Origin: an uncultured Bacteroidia bacterium | GTDB taxonomy: Bacteria > Bacteroidota > Bacteroidia > Bacteroidales > UBA932 | Assembly: GCA_902789245.1 (NCBI GenBank) | Contig: CADAND010000005.1 | Location: 62,001-126,000 of the forward strand | Length of the DNA stretch: 64,000 nt | Direction: 5' to 3' | Shown here: positions 7,643-19,993 of the stretch, piece by piece | Numbering within the stretch: the stretch's first letter is position 1 | Layout: every line of letters begins with the position of its first letter | The notes under the pieces: model-generated | Database searches by the model: none | What the model was told of the DNA's origin: nothing | The model's input: the letters and a program-made list of their open reading frames with translations, nothing else | Translations under genes and position numbers: made by a program

Positions 7643-7891
7643 CTAACTGTGTTGCTTGGCGCTCATCTTCTCCCCGAACTTCTTTTCATCAATGATAAAG
7701 CGCTCGTGCGTCCCGACGGTCTCCTGACCTTCGTCAAGATACGGCTTGACCGACAGGCGGCAGGTCTTCTCCATCAGGGCGATCATCATGGGCGTCGCGA
7801 GCACCGGCACGGTGCCGCTGCCAATATGCTTTGCAGTAAGTTCCGGAAGCACCACCACTTCCTCTCTTCCCTTGATTCCGATTGTTACCAT
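7643..7891 (-). CDS. Hotdog thioesterase (FlK-like) with an apparent internal deletion
   Basis: The 82-residue product starts like FlK-type acyl-CoA thioesterases: TAKHIGSGTVPVLATPMMIALMEKT, then VKPYLDEGQETVGTH. In full-length relatives (about 125-135 residues) the VGT segment is followed by some 45 residues of beta strands before a C-terminal GTHERFI...KF tail. Here VGT runs straight into HERFIIDEKKFGEKM. The gene therefore looks as if it lost its middle in frame between two GTH sites. The hotdog fold would be incomplete, so the product is probably inactive. The ATG lies only 4 bases beyond a -7 element. Confidence 0.65.
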   Translation of the reverse strand: MVTIGIKGREEVVVLPELTAKHIGSGTVPVLATPMMIALMEKTCRLSVKPYLDEGQETVGTHERFIIDEKKFGEKMSAKQHS

Positions 7892-7895
7892 AAAA

Positions 7896-7903
7896 CAAAT
7901 ATA
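7896..7903 (-). promoter_or_regulatory. -7 element for the thioesterase-like gene
   Basis: TATATTTG on the minus strand ends 4 bases before the ATG, so the transcript would be leaderless or nearly so. Confidence 0.5.
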
Positions 7904-7909
7904 AGCATT

Positions 7910-8389
7910 TCAATGGAACAGATAGCGGGGGACGCGTTTATTATACTCCCGATACTCGTTCCCGAAGTCGGCCTCCAGGCGCTTCTCCTCCGACCGGACC
8001 TGCAGGGTCAGGAACACCACCTCGACGGCGACCACGGCCAGCGGCCACCAGCTCATCAGCCAGAGCAACACACCGAGATCGTAGAAGTAGATGCCCAGCA
8101 GCATCGGGTTGCGGGAGAAGCGGTAGGGGCCGTCCGTCATCAGGTGCTTCGTCCGCGGGGCCACTTCGTGGTTGTAAGCGTCGAACGGATTCCCTTCGCC
8201 CACTTTCTTCATGTGGACGATGGACCAGACGCTGAGCGCCAGCCCTGGAATCATCAACAGGAGGGCGACAATCGCCCACGGCAGCGCCGGCGCCCAGGGA
8301 AAAGGCCTCCCGGACACCCACCACATCAAGGCCGGAATCCCGGCCACGAAGACCAGGAATCCTAGGAAGTATCCGAATGTATTTCTCAT
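7910..8389 (-). CDS. Isoprenylcysteine carboxyl methyltransferase family protein
   Basis: The 159-residue integral membrane protein has four to five hydrophobic segments and the ICMT/PEMT C-terminal signature: TDGPYRFSRNPMLLG near residue 86, then RSEEKRLEADFGNEYREYNKRVPRY at the end. These residues bind S-adenosylmethionine in the family. In bacteria the natural substrate is usually unknown, with phospholipid or small-molecule methylation possible. It is divergent from the DUF1294 gene. Confidence 0.85.
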   Translation of the reverse strand: MRNTFGYFLGFLVFVAGIPALMWWVSGRPFPWAPALPWAIVALLLMIPGLALSVWSIVHMKKVGEGNPFDAYNHEVAPRTKHLMTDGPYRFSRNPMLLGIYFYDLGVLLWLMSWWPLAVVAVEVVFLTLQVRSEEKRLEADFGNEYREYNKRVPRYLFH

Positions 8390-8412
8390 AAATACTCTTT
8401 AACTACGAGAAT

Positions 8413-8420
8413 CAAAGGTA
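8413..8420 (-). promoter_or_regulatory. -7 element for the ICMT-family gene
   Basis: TACCTTTG on the minus strand, 23 bases before the ATG. Confidence 0.5.
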
Positions 8421-8433
8421 ACAAAAAGATTCT

Positions 8434-8441
8434 TAATTTTG
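8434..8441 (+). promoter_or_regulatory. -7 element for the DUF1294 gene
   Basis: TAATTTTG ends 5 bases before the GTG start at 8447, which predicts a leaderless mRNA. Confidence 0.5.
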
Positions 8442-8446
8442 CAGAC

Positions 8447-8713
8447 GTGTTTATCATCTATTACCTCATCGGGATCAATGTCCTGGCCTTCCTGGCCTAC
8501 GGCCTCGACAAGTGGAAGGCCCGGCGGGACAAGTGGCGCGTCCCGGAGGCGACGCTGCTCCTGCTCGCCGTGCTCGGTGGCAGCGTCGGCGCCCTGCTGG
8601 GCATGTGCGTCTTCCATCACAAGACCAAGCACGTGAAGTTCGCCTTCGGCCTGCCGCTCATCCTCCTGGCCCAGCTGGCGCTCGCATACTTCATCTACAC
8701 GAAGTTACAATAA
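8447..8713 (+). CDS. DUF1294 membrane protein
   Basis: The 88-residue protein has an N-terminal membrane segment (IIYYLIGINVLAFLAYGLDK), a second around GGSVGALLGMCVF, a conserved HHKTKHVKF loop and a last hydrophobic segment. This matches DUF1294, a family of small integral membrane proteins of unknown role. Translation must start at GTG (8447), because no in-frame ATG gives the conserved first helix. The gene is followed 6 bases later by another membrane protein gene. Confidence 0.85.
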   Translation: MFIIYYLIGINVLAFLAYGLDKWKARRDKWRVPEATLLLLAVLGGSVGALLGMCVFHHKTKHVKFAFGLPLILLAQLALAYFIYTKLQ

Positions 8714-8719
8714 CCGATT

Positions 8720-9117
8720 ATGAAGACCTTTCTGAAGATACTGACCCTTTTCATCTCCGTCGGCGCCATCGGCGGCGCCGTGATGATGTGGATGGACCCC
8801 ACCGGCGTGAGCTGGGGCGGGGAGGCGATGCTGGATCTCCTGCGCGCCAAACTGCCTTGGCCGGACATTTTCTTCCAGGATTTCTTCCCCTCCGGCTGCG
8901 TCCTGCTGGCCGTGAACGGCCTGCCGCAGCTCCTTGCGGCCGTGATGCTCTTCAAGAAGCATCCGCTTGCCTGTTGGGTAACCTTCGCCTGCGGCATCAT
9001 CCTGATGCTCTGGATTGCCCTGGAGTGGTATGTGTGGGGATTCGTGGCCATCAGTAATATCTATTTCGTGCTGGGCCTGGTCGAGGCCGTCGTCGCCTGG
9101 CGTTGCCAGAAGAAGGC

Positions 9118-9121
<4 letters not shown>
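8720..9121 (+). CDS. Four-helix membrane protein, unknown function
   Basis: The 133-residue product has four hydrophobic segments: near residues 5-25, 60-80, 84-105 and 108-128. Charged residues lie between the first and second. No conserved domain was recognised. Spacing of 6 bases from the DUF1294 gene suggests one operon. Its stop overlaps the stop region of the convergent alpha/beta hydrolase gene by 4 bases. Confidence 0.75.
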
Positions 9122-14645
<5,524 letters not shown>

Positions 14646-14680
14646 AAACGCCCTGGCGAGCAGGCCCGGGCGCATTTTTT
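14646..14680 (+). terminator. Terminator after the EamA gene
   Basis: CGCCC and GGGCG arms with an inner TGG/CC(C)G extension are followed by six T residues. The T run also ends the rubredoxin gene on the other strand. Confidence 0.6.
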
Positions 14681-14837
14681 ACTGTTCGGAGAAATCTTCT
14701 TTTCCTACGCCGCACATGGGGCACACCCAATCGGCGGGGAGGTCTTCAAAGGCGGTTCCGGGAGCGATTCCGTTGTCGGGGTCGCCGGCCTGCGGGTCGT
14801 ACTCGTACCCGCAAATGTTGCATACGTACTTTTTCAT
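14679..14837 (-). CDS. Rubredoxin
   Basis: The 52-residue electron carrier has both iron-binding knuckles, [10 protein letters not shown] (Cys 6 and 9) and CPMCGVGK (Cys 39 and 42), in classic spacing. Rubredoxins pass single electrons in the cytoplasm of anaerobes, often to peroxide or superoxide reductases. It lies 27 bases downstream of the flavoprotein-like gene in the same direction, a setting that suggests a former flavoprotein/rubredoxin pair. Complete and typical in length. Confidence 0.95.
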   Translation of the reverse strand: MKKYVCNICGYEYDPQAGDPDNGIAPGTAFEDLPADWVCPMCGVGKEDFSEQ

Positions 14838-14864
14838 GCGGATTTGGAATTAGTTAGTGTTGTC

Positions 14865-15290
14865 TTATCGGATAAAGTTCATGAATTCCGGCTGCTCGTC
14901 GCGCTTCGGTGCGGGCTCGCCGCCGGCGTGGATTTTCTTCAGCAGCCAGGCCATGTTGTTGCCGAGCGTGCGCATGGTCTGCATGCCCTCTTTGTCGAGC
15001 TTTGCCTCGCCCTTGCCGGCGTTGCGCCGGCAACCGCCGCAGTTGATGCACATCCGGACCGGCCGAGCGCCGATCTGGAAGATCTCGGTCTCGATGCCCT
15101 GTTTCTTCAGCTGCGTCTCGATCTCCTGCAGGGCGCAGAAGGTGTTTCCGTCCGGGCGGGGACTGCCGTTGATCAGTAATACTTTCATCCGGGTGTCAGA
15201 ATTTGTCGGCGTCGCGGAGAGCGGCGAGGCATAGGCTGCCGCGCCGACAGCGGCCAGGGCCGCTTTCTTGAGAAACGTCCTTCTGATCAT
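14865..15290 (-). CDS. NAD(P)H-dependent FMN reductase-like protein, Tat signal, middle missing
   Basis: The 141-residue product starts with a twin-arginine leader (MIRRTFLKKAALAAVGAAAYA). It then reads MKVLLINGSPRPDGNTF, the phosphate-binding loop of flavodoxin-fold FMN reductases. The C-terminal half, EGMQTMRTLGNNMAWLLKKI to NFIR, matches the end of that family. Relatives have about 100 residues between CINCGGC and the EGMQTMRTLG helix, including the GSPVYY flavin loop. Here only about ten residues remain. The junction carries a 9-3-9 inverted repeat (15013-15033). The protein probably cannot bind FMN normally. An internal ATG at 15187 would give a cytosolic form. Confidence 0.65.
   Translation of the reverse strand: MIRRTFLKKAALAAVGAAAYASPLSATPTNSDTRMKVLLINGSPRPDGNTFCALQEIETQLKKQGIETEIFQIGARPVRMCINCGGCRRNAGKGEAKLDKEGMQTMRTLGNNMAWLLKKIHAGGEPAPKRDEQPEFMNFIR
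15013..15033. repeat. Inverted repeat at the flavoprotein deletion point
   Basis: TTGCCGGCG and CGCCGGCAA flank three bases. The hairpin lies where the reductase-like protein jumps from its N-terminal to its C-terminal part. Confidence 0.6.
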
Positions 15291-15304
15291 GTGGGGGGAG
15301 TAAT

Positions 15305-15964
15305 CTATTTGATGGCTTCCAGCAGCTGGTCGCAGATGCTCTGCATGCCGGCGATGGACGGGTGGCCGTTCTGCTTCTCGATGTCGTGCAACTCGATGAG
15401 CTGGACGCCGTAGTGCTTGCACACCTCGCGCATGGATTCATTGATCTCTTCCTGCAGCTCGGAGTTGAGCAGGGAATAGATCTTGGCCTTGGGATAATGC
15501 TTCTGCAGGGTGTCCAGCAGGTAGGCGAGGGCCGGGCGGAAAGCCTTGCAGTCCTCCTTCGTCCAGTCGGCCCACTGGTACTCGCCGATCGGCGCACGCG
15601 ACCAGGCGTCGTTCGTGCCGCCGAAGAGGAAGATGATGTCCGGATTGCCGAGCATGTCCACGCGGTTCATGAAGGACGACTCGTAGACGTCGCGGCCGAA
15701 GTAGCCGGTGCCGCAGATGGTGGTGCCGCCCCAGGAGTTGTTCTCCTCCAGCTCATAGCCCTTGGCGTTGATGTACAGGCTCCACCAGGTCTGGTCCGGG
15801 CTGGTGACGTCATTGCGGTCGTTCGGGTAGAACGGATTGTACCCTTCCGGATTGTAGCCTTCGTAGGTGGAGTAGGAGTCTCCCAGGATGGAGACCTTCT
15901 TGGGCTGAGAGCACGCCGTGAAGACGGAGGCGGTCAGCAGAATCAGGAACAAAATTCTCTTCAT
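15305..15964 (-). CDS. SGNH/GDSL hydrolase lipoprotein
   Basis: The 219-residue protein begins with a lipoprotein signal (TASVFTAC). The SGNH blocks follow in order: block I GDSYST (Ser 31 region), a Gly in block II, block III GGTND with the Asn, and block V NGHPSIAG with the His near residue 203. Such enzymes hydrolyse esters, often acetyl groups on plant polysaccharides. It lies 14 bases upstream of the flavoprotein-like gene and divergent from a type-B carboxylesterase. Confidence 0.88.
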   Translation of the reverse strand: MKRILFLILLTASVFTACSQPKKVSILGDSYSTYEGYNPEGYNPFYPNDRNDVTSPDQTWWSLYINAKGYELEENNSWGGTTICGTGYFGRDVYESSFMNRVDMLGNPDIIFLFGGTNDAWSRAPIGEYQWADWTKEDCKAFRPALAYLLDTLQKHYPKAKIYSLLNSELQEEINESMREVCKHYGVQLIELHDIEKQNGHPSIAGMQSICDQLLEAIK

Positions 15965-15986
15965 GATGTTTTCTTTTGAAATCCCT

Positions 15987-15994
15987 CAAATGTA
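15987..15994 (-). promoter_or_regulatory. -7 element for the SGNH hydrolase operon
   Basis: TACATTTG on the minus strand, 22 bases before the ATG. Confidence 0.5.
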
Positions 15995-16006
15995 GCCATT
16001 ATTTCT

Positions 16007-16014
16007 TAAATTTG
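16007..16014 (+). promoter_or_regulatory. -7 element for the carboxylesterase gene
   Basis: TAAATTTG, 27 bases before the ATG, back to back with the SGNH promoter. Confidence 0.55.
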
Positions 16015-16041
16015 TACCTCGAAACACTATAATTTGCCAAT

Positions 16042-17526
16042 ATGAAACTCAGATTCTTCGCACTTCTTGCCCTGGCCATGAGCCTGGGCGCATGCCATTG
16101 CTCTGAAAAAGTCAGCCCCGTCCTCGACATCGAAGGAGGACAGGTGCAGGGCATCGCCGCCGACCTCGACGGCGTATTCGTTTACAAAGGTATCCCTTAT
16201 GCCGCTCCGCCGATCGGCGAGCTGCGCTGGAAAGCGCCGCAGCCGGTGCAGCCCTGGGAGGGCGTCTTGCAGGCCGACGAATTCGGCCACCCGAGCTACC
16301 AGGCCGTCCACTATCCGGGCAACTATTTCACGGAGTGGGGCTATGGCGAAGAGAAGCAGTGCAGCGAAGACTGTCTGTATCTGAATGTCTGGACCAAATA
16401 TCCCGGCCAGGTGGACCGCAAGGCCCCTGTGGCCGTGTGGATCCACGGCGGCGGCTACCGCGAGGGCTGGGGGTCCGAGCCTGAGTTCGACGCGCAGGAG
16501 TGGGCCGCCAGGGACGTGGTCCTCGTGTCCATCAACTACCGCCTCGGCATCTTCGGCTTCATGGCGCACCCGGAGCTTTCCGCCGAGAGCCCGGACGGCG
16601 TGTCCGGCAACTACGGCATCCTCGACCAGATCGAGTCCCTGAAGTGGGTGAAAAAGAACATCGCCCAGTTCGGCGGCGATCCGGACAACGTGATGATCTT
16701 CGGCCAGAGCGCTGGCGGCGGCAGTGTCCGCACGCTCTGCGCCTCGCCGCTGGCCAAGCCCTATTTCCACAAGGCGGTGATCATGAGCGCCAACGGCCTG
16801 AACGTGGTCAAGAACCAGAGCTTCTCTCTGGCAGGTGGCGGTCCGGCTCTCCCGCCGTCCATGATCAAGATGATGTTCGGTGGCCAGACGCTCCAGGAGG
16901 CTGAAGCCGAAGGCAAGGCCGTCATGGACTGGGCCGGCCTGACCGATCTGAAGAAAATGCGCGCTGCGGCCACGGACGCCGTCCACGCCGCTTCCTCCCT
17001 CTATACTTCCGCCACGGGCAAGCCCGGCATCACCATCACGCCGATCATCGACGGCCACGTGTCGGTCAAGGTGTTTGACGACGCGGCCGCCGACGGCTCG
17101 CTGGCCGATGTCCCGTACATGATCGGCTACACGATGAACGACATGGGCGACATGTCCGCGGGTATCGTGGCTTTCTGCCAGGACCGTGAGGCCAAGGGCA
17201 ACCAGGCCTGGGCCTATGAGTTCGCCCGTCCGCTGCCGGACGACGGTTCCCATCCCGAGGACCGTCTGCAGGGTGCTTTCCACTCTTCCGACCTGTGGTT
17301 CGTCTTCAAGTCGCTTCAGCACTGCTGGCGCCCCTGGACCCAGGGCGACTGGGACCTCTCCGAGAAAATGCTGACCGCCTGGACCAACTTCGCCAAGTAC
17401 AGCGATCCCAACGGCCCGGACGGTGGGGAGTGGACGCCCTGCACGCAGGAAAGCCCCAACTTCATGGTCTTCAAGCTCGACGCTTCCGACGCGGAGGCCT
17501 CCGCGCTCGGCCAGCCGGTGAAGTAG
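16042..17526 (+). CDS. Type-B carboxylesterase (lipoprotein)
   Basis: The 494-residue product starts with a lipoprotein signal (MSLGAC) and then follows the carboxylesterase family B pattern: GIPYAAPPIGELRW near residue 50, SEDCLYLNVW, the oxyanion hole HGGGY, and the nucleophile elbow GQSAGGGS with Ser near residue 222. The C-terminal His is likely in the HCWRPW or neighbouring segment, but it is not obvious. These enzymes hydrolyse carboxylic esters; in fibre degraders some are feruloyl or acetyl esterases. The gene is monocistronic. Confidence 0.9.
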   Translation: MKLRFFALLALAMSLGACHCSEKVSPVLDIEGGQVQGIAADLDGVFVYKGIPYAAPPIGELRWKAPQPVQPWEGVLQADEFGHPSYQAVHYPGNYFTEWGYGEEKQCSEDCLYLNVWTKYPGQVDRKAPVAVWIHGGGYREGWGSEPEFDAQEWAARDVVLVSINYRLGIFGFMAHPELSAESPDGVSGNYGILDQIESLKWVKKNIAQFGGDPDNVMIFGQSAGGGSVRTLCASPLAKPYFHKAVIMSANGLNVVKNQSFSLAGGGPALPPSMIKMMFGGQTLQEAEAEGKAVMDWAGLTDLKKMRAAATDAVHAASSLYTSATGKPGITITPIIDGHVSVKVFDDAAADGSLADVPYMIGYTMNDMGDMSAGIVAFCQDREAKGNQAWAYEFARPLPDDGSHPEDRLQGAFHSSDLWFVFKSLQHCWRPWTQGDWDLSEKMLTAWTNFAKYSDPNGPDGGEWTPCTQESPNFMVFKLDASDAEASALGQPVK

Positions 17527-17576
17527 CAGCCGCTACAATCATTAGAAATGAGGATTGCCGCTTAGCGGGAAGGGCT

Positions 17577-17584
17577 TACCTTTG
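17577..17584 (+). promoter_or_regulatory. -7 element for the TetR fragment
   Basis: TACCTTTG, 26 bases before the ATG at 17611, so the stub still has a promoter. Confidence 0.5.
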
Positions 17585-17610
17585 CAGTCGAAAAGAGAAC
17601 ATCGTTCGAC

Positions 17611-17829
17611 ATGCAAACACTTAAGCCAGACACCCGCAAGCGGATTTTAAAAGTCGCCAAGAAACTCTTCCTGGATAAAGGTTACCGGGACGCGACGACC
17701 CGCGATATTGCGCGGATGTCGGGCGTGGGCCTGAGTAACCTTTACCATTATTATGCTTCGAAGGGCGGGATGTTCACTGCTTATGCACGGAACAGCGAAG
17801 TGTGGTTGAAAGTGAAATACAGTTGGTAA
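17611..17829 (+). CDS. Truncated TetR family regulator (DNA-binding domain only)
   Basis: The 72-residue product holds a complete TetR N-terminal helix-turn-helix (RKRILKVAKKLFLDKGYRDATTRDIARMSGVGLSNLYHYYASKGGMF). It then changes to SEVWLKVKYSW and stops. Family members are about 190-210 residues with a ligand-binding and dimerisation domain that is absent here. The downstream CDF gene begins right after, so a deletion probably removed the C-terminal domain. It might still bind DNA weakly but is more likely inactive. Confidence 0.7.
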   Translation: MQTLKPDTRKRILKVAKKLFLDKGYRDATTRDIARMSGVGLSNLYHYYASKGGMFTAYARNSEVWLKVKYSW

Positions 17830-17835
17830 ATTTGC

Positions 17836-17843
17836 TATCTTTG
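17836..17843 (+). promoter_or_regulatory. -7 element for the CDF transporter gene
   Basis: TATCTTTG, 18 bases before the ATG at 17862. A second match, TAAATTTG, lies at 17827-17834 at the end of the TetR stub. Confidence 0.5.
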
Positions 17844-17861
17844 TACAAAGATCCTTCTGTT

Positions 17862-18965
17862 ATGAACCGTAGTGCGGAAATCATTCGGACCAGTGTCGTC
17901 GGCATCGTCGCCAACGTGCTGCTGGCGGCGTTCAAGGCCCTGGTCGGCCTGCTGGCGAGCAGTATCGCCATCGTGATGGACGCCGTGAACAACCTCAGCG
18001 ACGCCCTCTCCAGCGTCATCACCATCATCGGGACCAGGCTGTCGCAAAAGCCGGCCGACCGGGAGCACCCTTACGGCCACGGCCGCGTTGAGTATTTCAG
18101 CGCCATCATCATCGCCGTGATCGTGATCTCCGCGGGCGTGACCTCGCTCGCAGAATCGGGCAAGAAGCTCTTCCACCCGGTGGAGCCGAGCTACACGGCG
18201 AGCACGCTGATCGTCATCATCGTGGCCATCGTGGTCAAGCTCTTGCTAGGCTGGTACGTGAAGAAGCAGGGCGAGAAGCTGAAGAGCGACGCGCTCATCG
18301 CCTCCGGCTCGGACGCGCTCTTCGACGCCATCATCACCGTGGCGACGCTCGTTTCGGCGGGCGTGATGCTGCTCTGGGGCGTGTCCCTGGACGGCATCCT
18401 GGGCGTGCTCATCTCCGCCTTCATCATCAAGGCCGGCATCGAGATGCTCTCCTCGCCAGTCGGCGAGCTGCTGGGGGCCCGGGTGTCCCCGGAGCTGGTG
18501 GCGGATATCAAGAAGGAAGTCCTGGCCTTCGACGAGGTGCACGGCGTGTACGACATCATCCTGCACAACTACGGACCGGACGTGATGATCGGCTCCCTGC
18601 ACGTGGCCGTGGACGACACGCTGACCGCACAGGAGATCCACGGCCTGAGCCGGAAGATCTCCATCGCGATGTACTCGAAATACGGCATCGTGATGACCGT
18701 GGGTATCTATGCCGTCGCCACGGGGGACACCCAGCGGCGCGAACTGCAGTCGTTGGTCACGCGTACCCTCGCCGCGCACAAGGAAATCGTCCAGGTGCAC
18801 GGATTCTATTTCTCCGAGAAGGAGAATCTGGTGACGGTGGATGTCGTGCCGGACGTTTCGGTCCAGGACAATCCTGCTCTGTGTGAAAAGCTGACGCAGG
18901 AGCTGTCGGCCCTGATACCGGGCAGGACCGTCATGGTCACGGTAGACCACAATTACAGCGAATAA
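17862..18965 (+). CDS. Cation diffusion facilitator transporter
   Basis: The 367-residue protein has six membrane segments with the CDF metal sites: MDAVNNLSDALSS in helix 2 and SGSDALFDAIITV in helix 5. A cytoplasmic C-terminal domain follows (VHGVYDIILHNYGPDVMIGSLHVAV). CDF proteins export divalent metals, commonly Zn, Fe, Mn or Co, against H+. The helix 2 site is N-x3-D and the helix 5 site D-x3-D, a pattern outside the HD-HD zinc group. I chose ATG 17862 over an upstream GTG because it follows the promoter and fits the family N terminus. Confidence 0.9.
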   Translation: MNRSAEIIRTSVVGIVANVLLAAFKALVGLLASSIAIVMDAVNNLSDALSSVITIIGTRLSQKPADREHPYGHGRVEYFSAIIIAVIVISAGVTSLAESGKKLFHPVEPSYTASTLIVIIVAIVVKLLLGWYVKKQGEKLKSDALIASGSDALFDAIITVATLVSAGVMLLWGVSLDGILGVLISAFIIKAGIEMLSSPVGELLGARVSPELVADIKKEVLAFDEVHGVYDIILHNYGPDVMIGSLHVAVDDTLTAQEIHGLSRKISIAMYSKYGIVMTVGIYAVATGDTQRRELQSLVTRTLAAHKEIVQVHGFYFSEKENLVTVDVVPDVSVQDNPALCEKLTQELSALIPGRTVMVTVDHNYSE

Positions 18966-18974
18966 AACCCCCTT

Positions 18975-19901
18975 CTACAGGGTCAGGGGCCCTTTCCGGA
19001 CCACGTTGTCAAGCATGGTGCCGGGGATGATGCTTTTGATTGCATCGACGACGGCGTTCATCTTGGCCTCGTGGATGTAGTCGGCGCGGACGACCAGGGA
19101 AATGGTCCTGCTGGGGACGGGATCCACGATGGGCCGGAGGCATGCCTGCTGGCTGAACATAATCAGCTTGCTGTGCGTCTCCGGGATGATAGTCAGGCCG
19201 CCGTTGTCGTTCACGACCTGGATCAGCGTGCCCACGCGGCCACCCTCGAAGAAACGTTCGTAGGTGACTTTTTCTCCATGCCCCAGCTCCGCGGGGTCCA
19301 ACTGCCGGAGACCGTCCCGGATGATCCAGACAGGCTGGTTGAATACCGTCTCGTAGCGGATGCTCTCCTGAGCATAGGCCGGGTTCTGCGGTGACACGTA
19401 GGCCAGGAATCGTTCGTGGTAGAGCGGAATTTCCAGCAGGTCCGTGTCGTCGACCGGCCCGGTCAGCAGGCCCATGTCCGCTTCGGCTTTGCGCAGTTTT
19501 TCCTTCACGGTGCTGGTGAGCATCTCCTCGGTTTGCAGGGAAATGGCCGGGAATTGCGCGCCGATGTACTTGAACAGACCGGGGACCAGCACGGAAGCGA
19601 CCGTCGAGATAATGGCGATGCGGAGCGGTCCGGAAAGTATCTCTTTCTCCGAGCGGGTCATCTCCGCGATTTGGCCCGCGTTGTATAGAACGATCCGCGC
19701 GCGTTCGATGATCTTGCACCCGATTCCCGTCGGAGCGACGGGGTGGGAGTCGCGGTCAAAGATCCGCACGTCCAGCTCTTCTTCCAGTTTTTTGACCATC
19801 AGGCTCAGGGTGGACTGAGTCAGGCCGCAGGCTTCGGCTGCCTTGCCGAAATGCCTGTAATCGTCTATGGCAACGATATACCGCAACTGTTGGAGTGTCA
19901 T
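18975..19901 (-). CDS. LysR family regulator, OxyR-like without the peroxide-sensing cysteine
   Basis: The 308-residue product has the LysR winged helix at the N terminus (LRYIVAIDDYRHFGKAAEACGLTQSTLS) and an effector domain that aligns with Bacteroidota OxyR. In those proteins the sensing Cys lies in a WxxDEGHC segment; here that segment is WIIRDGLRQL, so the Cys is absent. The only cysteines are near residues 24, 62 and 262. It may therefore sense something other than peroxide. It is divergent from trkH, and a LysR-type palindrome sits between its promoter and start codon. Confidence 0.85.
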   Translation of the reverse strand: MTLQQLRYIVAIDDYRHFGKAAEACGLTQSTLSLMVKKLEEELDVRIFDRDSHPVAPTGIGCKIIERARIVLYNAGQIAEMTRSEKEILSGPLRIAIISTVASVLVPGLFKYIGAQFPAISLQTEEMLTSTVKEKLRKAEADMGLLTGPVDDTDLLEIPLYHERFLAYVSPQNPAYAQESIRYETVFNQPVWIIRDGLRQLDPAELGHGEKVTYERFFEGGRVGTLIQVVNDNGGLTIIPETHSKLIMFSQQACLRPIVDPVPSRTISLVVRADYIHEAKMNAVVDAIKSIIPGTMLDNVVRKGPLTL

Positions 19902-19903
19902 TC

Positions 19904-19920
19904 CATTGATTTTATCAATG
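19904..19920 (-). promoter_or_regulatory. Candidate LysR operator
   Basis: CATTGATTTTATCAATG is a perfect 7-3-7 palindrome containing a T-N11-A core. It lies between the -7 element and the regulator's ATG, fitting autorepression. Confidence 0.6.
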
Positions 19921-19928
19921 CAAAGATA
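19921..19928 (-). promoter_or_regulatory. -7 element for the LysR gene
   Basis: TATCTTTG on the minus strand, abutting the candidate operator and 19 bases from the ATG. Confidence 0.6.
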
Positions 19929-19963
19929 AAAATAATTGTATTGGTAAATGAATTTTGCGGAAA

Positions 19964-19971
19964 TATCTTTG
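19964..19971 (+). promoter_or_regulatory. -7 element for trkH
   Basis: TATCTTTG, 22 bases before the ATG at 19994. Confidence 0.6.
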
Positions 19972-19993
19972 CGCCGTCAAAGTGACGAATGGT

